Source of the DNA: Clostridiales bacterium mt11
GTDB lineage: Bacteria > Bacillota > Clostridia > Tissierellales > Tepidimicrobiaceae
DNA length: 64,000 nt
Direction of reading: 5' to 3'
Assembly (NCBI GenBank): GCA_001282665.1
Contig: LN874944.1
Coordinates: 124,001 to 188,000, forward strand
The translations under genes and the position numbers were made by a program. Numbering within the stretch: position 1 is the first letter of the stretch; each line of letters begins with the position of its first letter. The notes beneath the pieces were generated by a model, which did not search any database, was not told the origin of the DNA, and saw only the letters and a list, made by a program, of their open reading frames with translations. Positions 17,553 through 25,503 of the stretch are shown here, piece by piece.

Positions 17553-18026
17553 ATGAAATTTACACACTTTAATGAAGCTGGCAGAGCCCATATGGTAGAA
17601 GTAGGGGACAAAGAGAATACGAAAAGAGTCGCCGTGGCTAGAGGAAAGATACGAATGAAAGAAGAAACCGTAGAGATGATAAAGGAAGGTTTAATTAAAA
17701 AAGGAGATGTTCTGTCAGTAGCACAGGTGGGAGGAATAATGGGAGCTAAAAAGACCAGTGAGTTAATACCTATGTGTCACAATATATTCTTAGCTGGTGC
17801 CGACATTAGATTTAAAATATTAGAAGACGGCATAGAAATAGAGTCAGAAGTAAAAACCACTGGGAAAACTGGAGTAGAAATGGAAGCCTTAACAGCTGTT
17901 TCAGTAGCAGCATTAACTATATATGATATGTGTAAAGCGGTAGATAAGGGTATGATAATTGAGGATATTAAACTAATAAAAAAGTCTGGCGGTAAATCAG
18001 GAGAATATATTAGAAAAGAAAATTAA
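17553..18026 (+). CDS. moaC: Cyclic pyranopterin monophosphate synthase MoaC
   Basis: MoaC completes the cyclic pyranopterin from the MoaA product. This 157-aa protein has all family blocks: FTHFNEAGRAHMVEVGDKE, AQVGGIMGAKKTSELIPMCHN, TGVEMEALTAVSVAALTIYDMCKAVDKGM and KKSGGKSG near the end. It starts 2 bp after moaA with GGGGGTTAAAT upstream and runs directly into the MOSC gene. No MoaE homologue is seen in the window; only a MoaD-like carrier is encoded, at 22401. Confidence 0.97.
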   Translation: MKFTHFNEAGRAHMVEVGDKENTKRVAVARGKIRMKEETVEMIKEGLIKKGDVLSVAQVGGIMGAKKTSELIPMCHNIFLAGADIRFKILEDGIEIESEVKTTGKTGVEMEALTAVSVAALTIYDMCKAVDKGMIIEDIKLIKKSGGKSGEYIRKEN

Positions 18027-18043
18027 TGGGGGAAGGTATTATA

Positions 18044-18484
18044 ATGAATAAAATTGGTAAAGTCTTAGATATAAATATATCTGAAGAGAAAGGCGTAATT
18101 AAGAAACCCATAAGGGAAGGGGTTTTCATTGAAGATTTTGGATTGGAAAAGGATGCTCATGCAGGCAAGTGGCATAGACAGGTAAGCCTTCTAGGAATTG
18201 AAAGCTTTAGAAAGATGGAAGAATTAGGGGTAGTGGGGCTAGAACATGGAATGTTTGCAGAAAACATTACGACAGAAGGTATAATATTATATGAACTTCC
18301 TATAGGTACCAAGCTCAAAATTGGAGAGACCATTCAAGAAGTAACCCAGATAGGGAAAGAATGTCATACAGGATGTGCCATTGCTAAACAGGTAGGGAAA
18401 TGTATTATGCCTAAAGAGGGTATATTTACAAAGGTGATAAAAGGTGGAGTTGTAAAATCGGGAGATACTATTGAGGTGCTTTAA
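18044..18484 (+). CDS. MOSC domain protein
   Basis: MOSC domains bind or transfer sulfur on pterin-Mo/W cofactors. This 146-aa protein is a bare MOSC domain with HRQVSLLGIESFRKM, EHGMFAENITTEG and the cysteine-rich motif GKECHTGCAIAKQVGKC. ATG 18044 is preferred over the in-frame ATG 18026 because GGGGGAAGG lies between them. It is clearly similar to the N-terminal domain of the regulator encoded next, notably in the IGxTIQEVxxIGK block and the C-terminal VIKGGxxKxGD block. MOSC proteins beside moaC are common in clostridia and may deliver cofactor to W/Mo enzymes. Confidence 0.9.
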   Translation: MNKIGKVLDINISEEKGVIKKPIREGVFIEDFGLEKDAHAGKWHRQVSLLGIESFRKMEELGVVGLEHGMFAENITTEGIILYELPIGTKLKIGETIQEVTQIGKECHTGCAIAKQVGKCIMPKEGIFTKVIKGGVVKSGDTIEVL

Positions 18485-18487
18485 TAT

Positions 18488-20299
18488 ATGGATAGATATA
18501 TCATAATTGGCGAAGTAGCGGCCATATATCTACAAGATAATAAGGAAAAGTCTAGGCAATTAATTGGAGAAGGATATTTTAAAAAAGATTTAGGATTAGT
18601 AGGGGACATACATTCTAAGGGTGGTAAGAGACAAGTTTCTATATTTACTGAGGAAGGTAGAATGGAAATTTTATCATCAGATTTTAGAGGGCTTTGTATT
18701 GAAAGATTTCATGAAAACATAAGGGTAAAAAACCTTAATGTAGATATGCTAAGATTAGGTTCAAAGATAATCATAGGAGATACTATCCAAGAAGTTTCAG
18801 AGATAGGTAAATCCTGTTTTTCTGAGTGTAATCTCATCAAGGAAGGAAAAACATGTCCTCTATCTAAAGAGGTTATCTTTACAAGGGTTATAAAAGGAGG
18901 AAATATAAAGATAGGTGATTTTATGAAAATAGAAAAGGAACTTATCTTTGGCGATGAACATTATAGATATATTAATGATATTATCAATTTCATACCAATG
19001 GGAATAATTATTTCAGATTTAGAGGGTAATATAAAAATTGTCAATAAACAGGTATTGAATATGTTTGGATACGGTTTTGATGAAATGAAGGGAATGAAGG
19101 TAGCAAGGCTCTTTAGGGGGTGGGCTATTGTAAAAAATCGGGTATTATCTAAACACAATTTTGTCGACGAAGAAGTTTTTGTAAATGCTAAAACAAATAA
19201 ATTGAGATTTAATTTATCTGCATATCCTCTATTTGATAATAACGGGAAAGTAATGGATATAGTCTATATATTTAATGAGTTTAAAAAGGAAAGAAAGCTT
19301 GCAAATAAGATTATGGGAAGACAAGCCATATATACCTTTGACAAGATAATAGGGGAAAGTAAGGAGTTTAAAAAAATAATAGAGTTTTCAAAGAAGATAG
19401 CTGATAGTAAATCTACAATACTCATTACTGGAGAATCAGGAACGGGGAAAGAAGTATTCGCCCAATCCATACACAATTATGGCAATAGGCGTGAAGAACC
19501 TTTTGTAGCTATTAATAGTGGTGCTATACCTAAAAATCTAATAGAATCAGAATTGTTTGGTTATGTAGAAGGTGCTTTTACTGGTGCAAAAAAAGGAGGA
19601 CAACCTGGAAAATTTGAGATTGCACATGGAGGTACTATATTTTTAGATGAAATAGGAGAGATGCCTTATGATATGCAAACTAGACTGTTGAGGGTAATAG
19701 AAGAAGGCGTTGTATCGAGGATTGGTGGTACGGATCAGAAGGTTGTAGATGTAAGGATAATAGCAGCTAGTAATAAAGACTTGAGAGAAGAAGTTAAAAA
19801 AGGTAATTTTAGAGAAGATCTATTTTATAGGCTTAATGTTTTACCTATAGAACTTCCTCCCCTACGGGAAAGAAAAGAAGACATTCCTTTATTGATGGAT
19901 TATTTTATGAAAAAGATATCAAAGAGATTAAATAAAAGAGAAATTCCTATAGGAGAGGAGCAAATGCAGGAACTAATGAATTATGAATGGCCGGGTAATG
20001 TAAGGGAATTAGAAAATTTCGTAGAATTAATGATAAACATGGAATATATGTCGTTTAAAGTAGTAACTAGTAATTTAAAGATGGATAAAAATAAGTATGA
20101 AGAGTTAGAAGACGAAGAACTATCCTTGGAATATATAGAAAAAAATCATATAATCAAGGTTTTAAGAAAATATTATGGCAATATAACCCATTCAGCGGAA
20201 GCTCTTGGTATTGGTAGAAATACCCTCTATAGAAAAATAGAAAAGTATAAAATTGACTGTTCTGAATTTGAACAGAGTTCCACTATGGAACAGTCATAA
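18488..20299 (+). CDS. Sigma54-dependent enhancer-binding regulator with an N-terminal MOSC domain (MOSC-PAS-AAA+-Fis)
   Basis: This 603-aa protein has a MOSC domain at about 1-150 (KRQVSIFTEEGR; GKSCFSECNLIKEGKTC), a PAS domain at about 160-265 (NFIPMGIIISDLEGNIKIVNK), a sigma54 AAA+ domain with Walker A GESGTGKE (315-322), GAFTGA (362-367), Walker B GGTIFLDEIGE (381-391), and a Fis-type HTH near the end (NITHSAEALGIGRNTLYRKIEKY). It should open sigma54 promoters in response to a signal, plausibly cofactor or sulfur status through MOSC. Three 17-bp palindromes at its 3' end and a -24/-12 promoter before the aldehyde oxidoreductase gene indicate the likely target. Confidence 0.92.
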   Translation: MDRYIIIGEVAAIYLQDNKEKSRQLIGEGYFKKDLGLVGDIHSKGGKRQVSIFTEEGRMEILSSDFRGLCIERFHENIRVKNLNVDMLRLGSKIIIGDTIQEVSEIGKSCFSECNLIKEGKTCPLSKEVIFTRVIKGGNIKIGDFMKIEKELIFGDEHYRYINDIINFIPMGIIISDLEGNIKIVNKQVLNMFGYGFDEMKGMKVARLFRGWAIVKNRVLSKHNFVDEEVFVNAKTNKLRFNLSAYPLFDNNGKVMDIVYIFNEFKKERKLANKIMGRQAIYTFDKIIGESKEFKKIIEFSKKIADSKSTILITGESGTGKEVFAQSIHNYGNRREEPFVAINSGAIPKNLIESELFGYVEGAFTGAKKGGQPGKFEIAHGGTIFLDEIGEMPYDMQTRLLRVIEEGVVSRIGGTDQKVVDVRIIAASNKDLREEVKKGNFREDLFYRLNVLPIELPPLRERKEDIPLLMDYFMKKISKRLNKREIPIGEEQMQELMNYEWPGNVRELENFVELMINMEYMSFKVVTSNLKMDKNKYEELEDEELSLEYIEKNHIIKVLRKYYGNITHSAEALGIGRNTLYRKIEKYKIDCSEFEQSSTMEQS

Positions 20300-20327
20300 T
20301 GAAAATAAAATGTCCTATAATAGAACA
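20258..20327. promoter_or_regulatory. Three 17-bp palindromic enhancer sites for the MOSC-PAS-AAA+ activator
   Basis: TGTTC-N7-GAACA-type palindromes occur at 20258-20274 (TGTTCTGAATTTGAACA), 20276-20292 (AGTTCCACTATGGAACA) and 20311-20327 (TGTCCTATAATAGAACA). All have 5-bp arms and a 7-bp spacer. Centres are 18 and 35 bp apart, and the array ends about 38 bp upstream of the -24/-12 promoter. This is the arrangement of upstream activating sequences bound by Fis-type enhancer-binding proteins. Confidence 0.78.
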
Positions 20328-20337
20328 TTGAAAATAG

Positions 20338-20357
20338 AAGCCTTGATATCAAGGCTT
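20338..20357 (+). terminator. Palindromic intrinsic terminator after the regulator gene
   Basis: AAGCCTTGAT pairs perfectly with ATCAAGGCTT and is followed by TTATTTATT. It ends the moaA-moaC-MOSC-regulator operon, so the aldehyde oxidoreductase gene depends on its own promoter. Confidence 0.82.
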
Positions 20358-20364
20358 TTATTTA

Positions 20365-20381
20365 TTGGCATAAAATGTGCA
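20365..20381 (+). promoter_or_regulatory. Sigma54 (-24/-12) promoter of the aldehyde oxidoreductase gene
   Basis: TTGGCATAAAATGTGCA matches the sigma54 consensus YTGGCACGRNNNTTGCW, with TGGCA at -24 and TGCA at -12 and the GG (20367-20368) and GC (20379-20380) correctly 12 bp apart. It sits 55 bp upstream of the ATG at 20437 and downstream of three candidate enhancer palindromes. Confidence 0.78.
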
Positions 20382-20436
20382 TTAATATATGTATATTAAG
20401 GAAAGTTGATTTTAAATATAAAGGAGGATTACCGCT

Positions 20437-22260
20437 ATGGATGGATATATGGGCAAAGTTTTAAGGATAAATCTAACCAATAGAAGCGTTAAAGTAGAAT
20501 CTTTGGATTTGGAAGTAGCTCAAAAATATTTAGGATCAAGAGGGCTTGGAGTAAAAGTTATGATGGATGAAGTTCCTGCTAATGTAGAGCCATTAAGTGA
20601 GGAAAACAAGCTGATAATTGCTACAGGAGCATTGACGGGAGCACCTGTACCAACTAGTGGAAGGTATATGGTTATTACTAAATCACCTTTAACAGGAGCT
20701 ATAGCTATTGCTAATTCTGGTGGACAGTGGGGAGCAAAGTTTAAGGCTACAGGCCACGATGCTATAATATTTGAAGGAAAGGCTGATAGACCAGTATACC
20801 TTTATATTGAAGACGACAAAGTGGAGGTTAGGGATGCTCTTCATCTTTGGGGAAAGACTGCTGGTGAAACAACAGAAGCCATTGAAAAGGAATTAGAAGG
20901 GGTTAAGGTTCTCTGCATAGGACCAGCAGGAGAAAAGCTGTCACCAATGGCTGCCATAATGAACGATATAGATAGAGCAGCTGGACGTGGTGGTGTAGGA
21001 GCAGTTATGGGATACAAAAACCTTAAAGCAGTAGTCGTTAAAGGAACAAATAGAATCAATATATTTGACGAAGAAAGAACTAAGAAGGTATCTCAAGAGA
21101 AAATTAAGATCCTTAGAGAAGATCCAGTAGCTGGTGGTGGGCTGCCAACCTATGGTAGTGCTGTTTTAGTAAATATTATCAATGAAAATGGTGTAATGCC
21201 AGTTAGGAACTTCCAAGAATCCTATACCGATAAAGCGGATCTAATATCTGGAGAAACTATGACTGAAAAACATCTTGTAAGGAAAAATCCTTGCTTTAGA
21301 TGCCCAATAGCCTGTGGTAGAATAGTTAAATTAGCTGATGGTACACCTGTTGGTGGACCTGAATATGAAACCGTATGGTCCTTTGGAGCTGACTGTGATG
21401 TTTATGATTACGATGCGATAAATGAATGTAATATGCTCTGCAACGAATATGGACTAGACACTATTTCAACTGGGGCAACTATAGCAGCAGCTATGGAGCT
21501 TTATGAAAAAGGATATATTAAAGATGAGGAAATAAAGGAAGATGGATTAAGTCTAAAGTGGGGAGATGCAGAAGCAGTAGTAGGTTGGACAAAGAAAATA
21601 GCATTAAGGGAAGGTTTCGGGGATAAATTAGCTAATGGCTCCTATAGGTTAGCAGAATCATATGGTGTTCCAGAAATATCTATGACCGTTAAAAAACAAG
21701 AACTTCCTGCATATGATCCAAGGGGAGTTCAGGGACATGGGATCACCTATGCTGTAAACAACAGAGGCGGCTGCCATATTAAAGGATATATGATAAATCC
21801 TGAAATATTAGGTTATCCAGAAAAGTTAGATAGACTGTCCTTAGAAGGGAAAGCAGCTTATGCTAAGACTTTCCATGACTTAACTGCTGTTATAGATTCT
21901 ATAGGGCTTTGTGTATTTAGTACCTTTGGATTAGGTTTGTCTGATTATGTAGATATGTACAATGCAGTGTGTGGAGATATATATGATGATGAAACATTAT
22001 TGGAAGCAGGAGAGAGAGTTTGGAATTTAGAGAAATTATTTAATCTAAGGGAAGGTATAGATAGCTCTCATGACAAACTTCCAAAGAGATTAGTAGAAGA
22101 CCCCGTAGTAAATGGACCTACAAAAGGCCATGTACATCACCTCGATAAATTGCTTCCTGAATATTATGAAGTAAGAGGTTGGGATGAAAAGGGAATACCA
22201 ACTGAAGAAACATTAAAAAGATTGGGACTTGAAGAGTATAAAGAATATATAAACTCTTAG
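20437..22260 (+). CDS. aor: Aldehyde:ferredoxin oxidoreductase (tungstopterin enzyme)
   Basis: This 607-aa AOR-family enzyme interconverts carboxylic acids and aldehydes with ferredoxin, using a tungsten bis-pterin and one 4Fe-4S cluster. Family marks are MGKVLRINLTNRSVK and LGSRGLGVKVM at the start, DRAAGRGGVGAVMGYKNLKAVVVKG, the cluster motif CFRCPIACGR with the fourth Cys in DSIGLC, and PAYDPRGVQGHGITYAVNNRGGCH. Acetogens use such enzymes to reduce acids or detoxify aldehydes; the physiological substrate is not evident here. It is probably transcribed from the sigma54 promoter at 20365, has a strong AAAGGAGG site, and ends at a terminator. Confidence 0.94.
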   Translation: MDGYMGKVLRINLTNRSVKVESLDLEVAQKYLGSRGLGVKVMMDEVPANVEPLSEENKLIIATGALTGAPVPTSGRYMVITKSPLTGAIAIANSGGQWGAKFKATGHDAIIFEGKADRPVYLYIEDDKVEVRDALHLWGKTAGETTEAIEKELEGVKVLCIGPAGEKLSPMAAIMNDIDRAAGRGGVGAVMGYKNLKAVVVKGTNRINIFDEERTKKVSQEKIKILREDPVAGGGLPTYGSAVLVNIINENGVMPVRNFQESYTDKADLISGETMTEKHLVRKNPCFRCPIACGRIVKLADGTPVGGPEYETVWSFGADCDVYDYDAINECNMLCNEYGLDTISTGATIAAAMELYEKGYIKDEEIKEDGLSLKWGDAEAVVGWTKKIALREGFGDKLANGSYRLAESYGVPEISMTVKKQELPAYDPRGVQGHGITYAVNNRGGCHIKGYMINPEILGYPEKLDRLSLEGKAAYAKTFHDLTAVIDSIGLCVFSTFGLGLSDYVDMYNAVCGDIYDDETLLEAGERVWNLEKLFNLREGIDSSHDKLPKRLVEDPVVNGPTKGHVHHLDKLLPEYYEVRGWDEKGIPTEETLKRLGLEEYKEYINS

Positions 22261-22262
22261 TA

Positions 22263-22296
22263 AAAAGGTGACAGGGGAAATCCCCTGCCGCCTTTT
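22263..22296 (+). terminator. Intrinsic terminator after aor
   Basis: AAAAGGTGACAGGGG and CCCCTGCCGCCTTTT pair around AAAT to form a long GC-rich hairpin ending in TTTTATT. Confidence 0.88.
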
Positions 22297-22299
22297 ATT

Positions 22300-22336
22300 A
22301 ACTTGATAAGGGGACGGGGATACTGCCATGTTATTG
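22300..22336 (+). repeat. REP-like GGGGACGG sequence
   Basis: The segment with GATAAGGGGACGGGGATACT shares the AAGGGGACGG core with the palindrome at 11503-11529. It may be a degenerate REP copy; the hairpin is poor here. Confidence 0.35.
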
Positions 22337-22400
22337 TAAAAATTTCATAGTAGATTGCTATTCTTATACTATATACTAACAGTAGGAGGAGGTGGGATAT

Positions 22401-22628
22401 TTGATTAAAGTTGAAGTTAGGTTATTCGCTTATTTCAGAGAAGGAAGAGAAAAGAAACAAATCATGGAATTGGAAGAAGGAAGGACTATTTCTCATATAA
22501 TAAAAGTATTAGATATAGATGAAAAGGAAGTAAGTATAGCCTTGCTCAATGGAATGGATGGTTCTTTTGATAGGAAACTTAAAGATGGAGATATAGTAGC
22601 TTTGTTTCCACCAGTTGGAGGTGGTTAG
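22401..22628 (+). CDS. MoaD/ThiS-family sulfur-carrier protein
   Basis: This 75-aa beta-grasp protein ends in the Gly-Gly tail (LFPPVGGG) that carries the thiocarboxylate for molybdopterin synthase. Other family marks are VRLFAYFREGREK and LNGMDGSFDRKLKDGDIVAL. TTG at 22401 is the preferred start because AGGAGGAGGTGGG lies 5-8 bp before it; the in-frame GTG at 22392 is inside that site. The two reading frames around it contain no MoaE, so its large-subunit partner must be elsewhere. The carrier could alternatively serve the aldehyde oxidoreductase cofactor specifically. Confidence 0.85.
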   Translation: MIKVEVRLFAYFREGREKKQIMELEEGRTISHIIKVLDIDEKEVSIALLNGMDGSFDRKLKDGDIVALFPPVGGG

Positions 22629-22656
22629 TCTGATTATTAAATCAGACTATTTTTTA
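22626..22656 (+). terminator. Intrinsic terminator overlapping the moaD-like stop codon
   Basis: TAGTCTGATT (22626-22635) pairs with AATCAGACTA (22640-22649), followed by TTTTTT. Its first three bases are the stop codon. Confidence 0.87.
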
Positions 22657-22680
22657 CCCTATTTCAAATTGAAGGCTAAT

Positions 22681-22753
22681 ATAGAAAATATCTATATATA
22701 GGTAGTTGATTATAGATAATATCTATTGGAAATACAAAGCAATAAGATATAAT
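22681..22753 (+). promoter_or_regulatory. pstS promoter with two matching palindromes
   Basis: ATAGAAAATATCTAT (22681-22695) and ATAGATAATATCTAT (22712-22726) are 15-bp palindromes 31 bp apart, about three helical turns. The second abuts a -35-like TTGGAA (22726-22731), with TATAAT 16 bp further on (22748-22753). They look like an operator pair for the phosphate operon; they do not match the PhoP TTAACA-type box I know. Confidence 0.55.
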
Positions 22754-22812
22754 ATTAACAATGTAGCGATAATCTTTAAAAGATAAATAATAGTATATCA
22801 AGGAGGATTTTC

Positions 22813-23739
22813 ATGAAACGACGAATTAGTTTACTTTTATGTATTGTTTTAGTATTTGCAATAGCTATAACTGGATGCAATAAGCAGGAGCCAGCCCCTT
22901 CAAAAGAAGGCGAAAAAGTTGCAGAAGACAGTAAAGAGTTTAAAGCTCAAATGACATTTAACGGTTCATCTACTTTAGCACCTGTAATGTCAGCTATAGC
23001 GACAGATTTTATCGAAGAATACACTACTTGGGATAAAGTAGATTCAAAATTCCCTGAAGAAAATATAGCTATATATGTTTCAGCAGGTGGATCTGGTGCT
23101 GGTGTTAAAGCAGTTCTAGAAGGAACTAGTGATTTTGGTATGCTAGCAAGAGAAATAAAAGATGAAGAAAAAGAAAAGATTGGAGATATGAAGGACTTTA
23201 CCCTTGGTATAGATGCATTAACTATATCCATTAATCCAGAAAATCCATTATATAAAATAAAAGATGATTTAAGTACAGAAGAAATAAAGAAGATATTCTC
23301 GGGAGAATATAAATACTGGGATGACGTAGATAATAGTCTTGAACATAAAGAGATAGTCGTAGTGATAAGAGATTTAGGCGGTGGAGCTCATGAAGTATTC
23401 CAAAAGAGCATAATGGGTGATACCCAAGTTAGAGAAGATGCTATACAAGCTCCTTCTATGGGTGCTCTAGTGACTAAGGTGATAGAAAACAAGGATGCTA
23501 TAGGGTATGCTTCTTTTGGAATGGTCAACCAAAATGAAGGGAAACTTATTCCTCTAAAAGTTGATGGAGTTGAACCAACAAAGGAAAATATAGCAAATCG
23601 TTCATATAAGATTTCTAGGCCACTTATAGTAGTTAAGAAAGGTAAATTAACACCGGAACAACAAGCATTTATGGATTTAGTCATTTCAGAAAAAGGATCA
23701 GAAATTATTGAAAAGATGGGCTTTGTGCCAGTTAATTAA
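22813..23739 (+). CDS. pstS: Phosphate ABC transporter, phosphate-binding lipoprotein PstS
   Basis: This 308-aa lipoprotein binds phosphate at the cell surface. The signal peptide ends in the lipobox AITGC (Cys21), followed by an acidic linker. The phosphate loops are visible as FNGSSTLAP and SAGGSGAGVKAVLEG, with REIKDEE and GGGAHEVFQ further on. ATG follows AAGGAGG. It heads pstSCAB; no PhoU or PhoPR gene is nearby. Confidence 0.94.
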   Translation: MKRRISLLLCIVLVFAIAITGCNKQEPAPSKEGEKVAEDSKEFKAQMTFNGSSTLAPVMSAIATDFIEEYTTWDKVDSKFPEENIAIYVSAGGSGAGVKAVLEGTSDFGMLAREIKDEEKEKIGDMKDFTLGIDALTISINPENPLYKIKDDLSTEEIKKIFSGEYKYWDDVDNSLEHKEIVVVIRDLGGGAHEVFQKSIMGDTQVREDAIQAPSMGALVTKVIENKDAIGYASFGMVNQNEGKLIPLKVDGVEPTKENIANRSYKISRPLIVVKKGKLTPEQQAFMDLVISEKGSEIIEKMGFVPVN

Positions 23740-23769
23740 ATTCAGGGGCTTTTGCCCTTGAATTTTTTT
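23738..23769 (+). terminator. Partial terminator between pstS and pstC
   Basis: AAATTCAGGGGC pairs with GCCCTTGAATTT around TTTT (one G-T pair), followed by TTTT. It overlaps the pstS stop and would leave more PstS than permease mRNA. Confidence 0.78.
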
Positions 23770-23780
23770 GAGGTGATTTT

Positions 23781-24644
23781 GTGAGAAACATTGGAGAGAA
23801 GATTTTCAAATTTATGATGAAGCTTTTAACTTTATTTTCTATGCTGCTTCTTGCTTTTATAGTAATATTCATATTTAAGGAGGGTTTTGCCTTTTTTAAA
23901 GAGGTTTCCATATTTAAATTTATCTCAGGGAAGACTTGGAATCCTTTAGGTTCTCCGGATAAGCTGTCAATATTTCCTATAATATTGGGTACCATCTATG
24001 TATCTTTTATAGGTATCTTAATTGCATTACCTATAGGAGTAGGTTCTGCTGTGGTTCTATCAAGCTATACAGATGAAAATATGAAAAGGGTTATAAGGGG
24101 AATAGTAGATGTACTAGCAGGAATTCCCTCTGTAGTATATGGCTTCATCGGACTATTGGTATTGGTAAAATTTTTTGAAGTGAAATTTTCTTTTGCCTCA
24201 GGAGAATCTGTATTAGCTGGTGGTATAATCCTTTCTATAATGATGCTTCCATATATTATATCTACCTGTGAAGAATCTATGGAAAAAGTATATAGAGAAT
24301 ATGCTCAATATTCTAATGCTTTGGGAGTTTCAAAATCCTATATGATTCGAAAAATAGTACTGCCAGAAAGTAGAAGGAGTATTCTAGCTAGTATAGTTTT
24401 AGCCCTAGGTAGAGGAATGGGGGAAACTATGGCAGTTATGATGGTCATAGGAAATGCCCCAATAATGCCTAAACTATTTAGGAAATGTCAAACTATTCCT
24501 TCCCTTATTGCTCTTGAGATGGGAATGGCAGAGGTGGGAAGTTTACATTATCATTCTCTCTTTGCATCGGGATTTATACTTATGCTCATGTTATTTATAA
24601 TAAATACATTTTTGTATTTTATTAAGAAAAGGATGAATGTTTAA
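23781..24644 (+). CDS. pstC: Phosphate ABC transporter permease PstC
   Basis: This 287-aa inner-membrane permease has six or so hydrophobic segments, the periplasmic loop region FISGKTWNPLGSPDKLSIFPIILGT typical of PstC, and the coupling helix EYAQYSNALGVSKSYMIRKIVLPESRRSI followed by GRGMGETMAVMMVIGN. It starts at GTG 23781 after GAGGTGATT. Confidence 0.95.
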   Translation: MRNIGEKIFKFMMKLLTLFSMLLLAFIVIFIFKEGFAFFKEVSIFKFISGKTWNPLGSPDKLSIFPIILGTIYVSFIGILIALPIGVGSAVVLSSYTDENMKRVIRGIVDVLAGIPSVVYGFIGLLVLVKFFEVKFSFASGESVLAGGIILSIMMLPYIISTCEESMEKVYREYAQYSNALGVSKSYMIRKIVLPESRRSILASIVLALGRGMGETMAVMMVIGNAPIMPKLFRKCQTIPSLIALEMGMAEVGSLHYHSLFASGFILMLMLFIINTFLYFIKKRMNV

Positions 24645-24666
24645 ATGGATATAAGGACTGATAAGA

Positions 24667-25503
24667 ATGGGTGAAAAAATAAGAGACTTATTGTTTAAAA
24701 TATGGATTATATTAAGTACTCTAATGGTAGTTACTGTGGTAATATATATATTTGGTTATATCTTTAAAAATGGGATTAGTTCTATAAATAGGGAATTTAT
24801 ATTTCAAGATCCAAAAGGGATGCCTATTGGCTCAGAAGGAGGAGTTTTCCCTGCTATTATAGGAAGCTTATTTCTTATGCTTATATCCTGTATATTTGCA
24901 ACTGTACTTGCTATTTCAACGGCTATATATACGGTGCTTTATTGTAGATTTAAGAAAATAGAAAGCATAATACATTTAATAGTTCAATGTATGGCAGGAA
25001 CTCCATCTATAGTATTAGGTCTATTTGGATATACATTATTGGTATTATATTTAAGATTGGGAAGAAGCCTACTTTCAGCAGGTATAACCTTAGGAATTAT
25101 GATATTTCCATATATTGAGGTAAGGGTAGAAAAAACCATAAAAGAAATTGATAAAAACATTATAGCTTCATCCTATGCCCTTGGAATATCTAAAGCCCAT
25201 ACCATACTTAAGTTGATACTACCCATATGCAAAAAGGATATTATATCTGCAATAACCTTAGCTGGAGGATTTGCTATGGGGGCTACAGCCCCAATAATAT
25301 TAACTGGTGCAGTAATATTTGCTCCTATACCTAAATCCTTATCCTCACCAGTAATGGCATTGCCTTTCCATCTATATATATTAACAGGGGAAGGGATATC
25401 CCTTGAAAGATCCTATGGGACAGCCTTAGTGCTTATAATGATCTTGCTTATAATAAATATCGTATCGGTGGTTTTGAATATAAGAGGAAGGGAGCATAGT
25501 TAG
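24667..25503 (+). CDS. pstA: Phosphate ABC transporter permease PstA
   Basis: This 278-aa permease is the partner of PstC. It has the PstA-specific GSEGGVFPAIIGSLFLM periplasmic entry, GTPSIVLGLFGY, and the coupling helix ASSYALGISKAHTILKLILPICKKDI, then GFAMGATAPIILTGAV. It follows pstC by 22 bp and abuts pstB. Confidence 0.94.
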   Translation: MGEKIRDLLFKIWIILSTLMVVTVVIYIFGYIFKNGISSINREFIFQDPKGMPIGSEGGVFPAIIGSLFLMLISCIFATVLAISTAIYTVLYCRFKKIESIIHLIVQCMAGTPSIVLGLFGYTLLVLYLRLGRSLLSAGITLGIMIFPYIEVRVEKTIKEIDKNIIASSYALGISKAHTILKLILPICKKDIISAITLAGGFAMGATAPIILTGAVIFAPIPKSLSSPVMALPFHLYILTGEGISLERSYGTALVLIMILLIINIVSVVLNIRGREHS

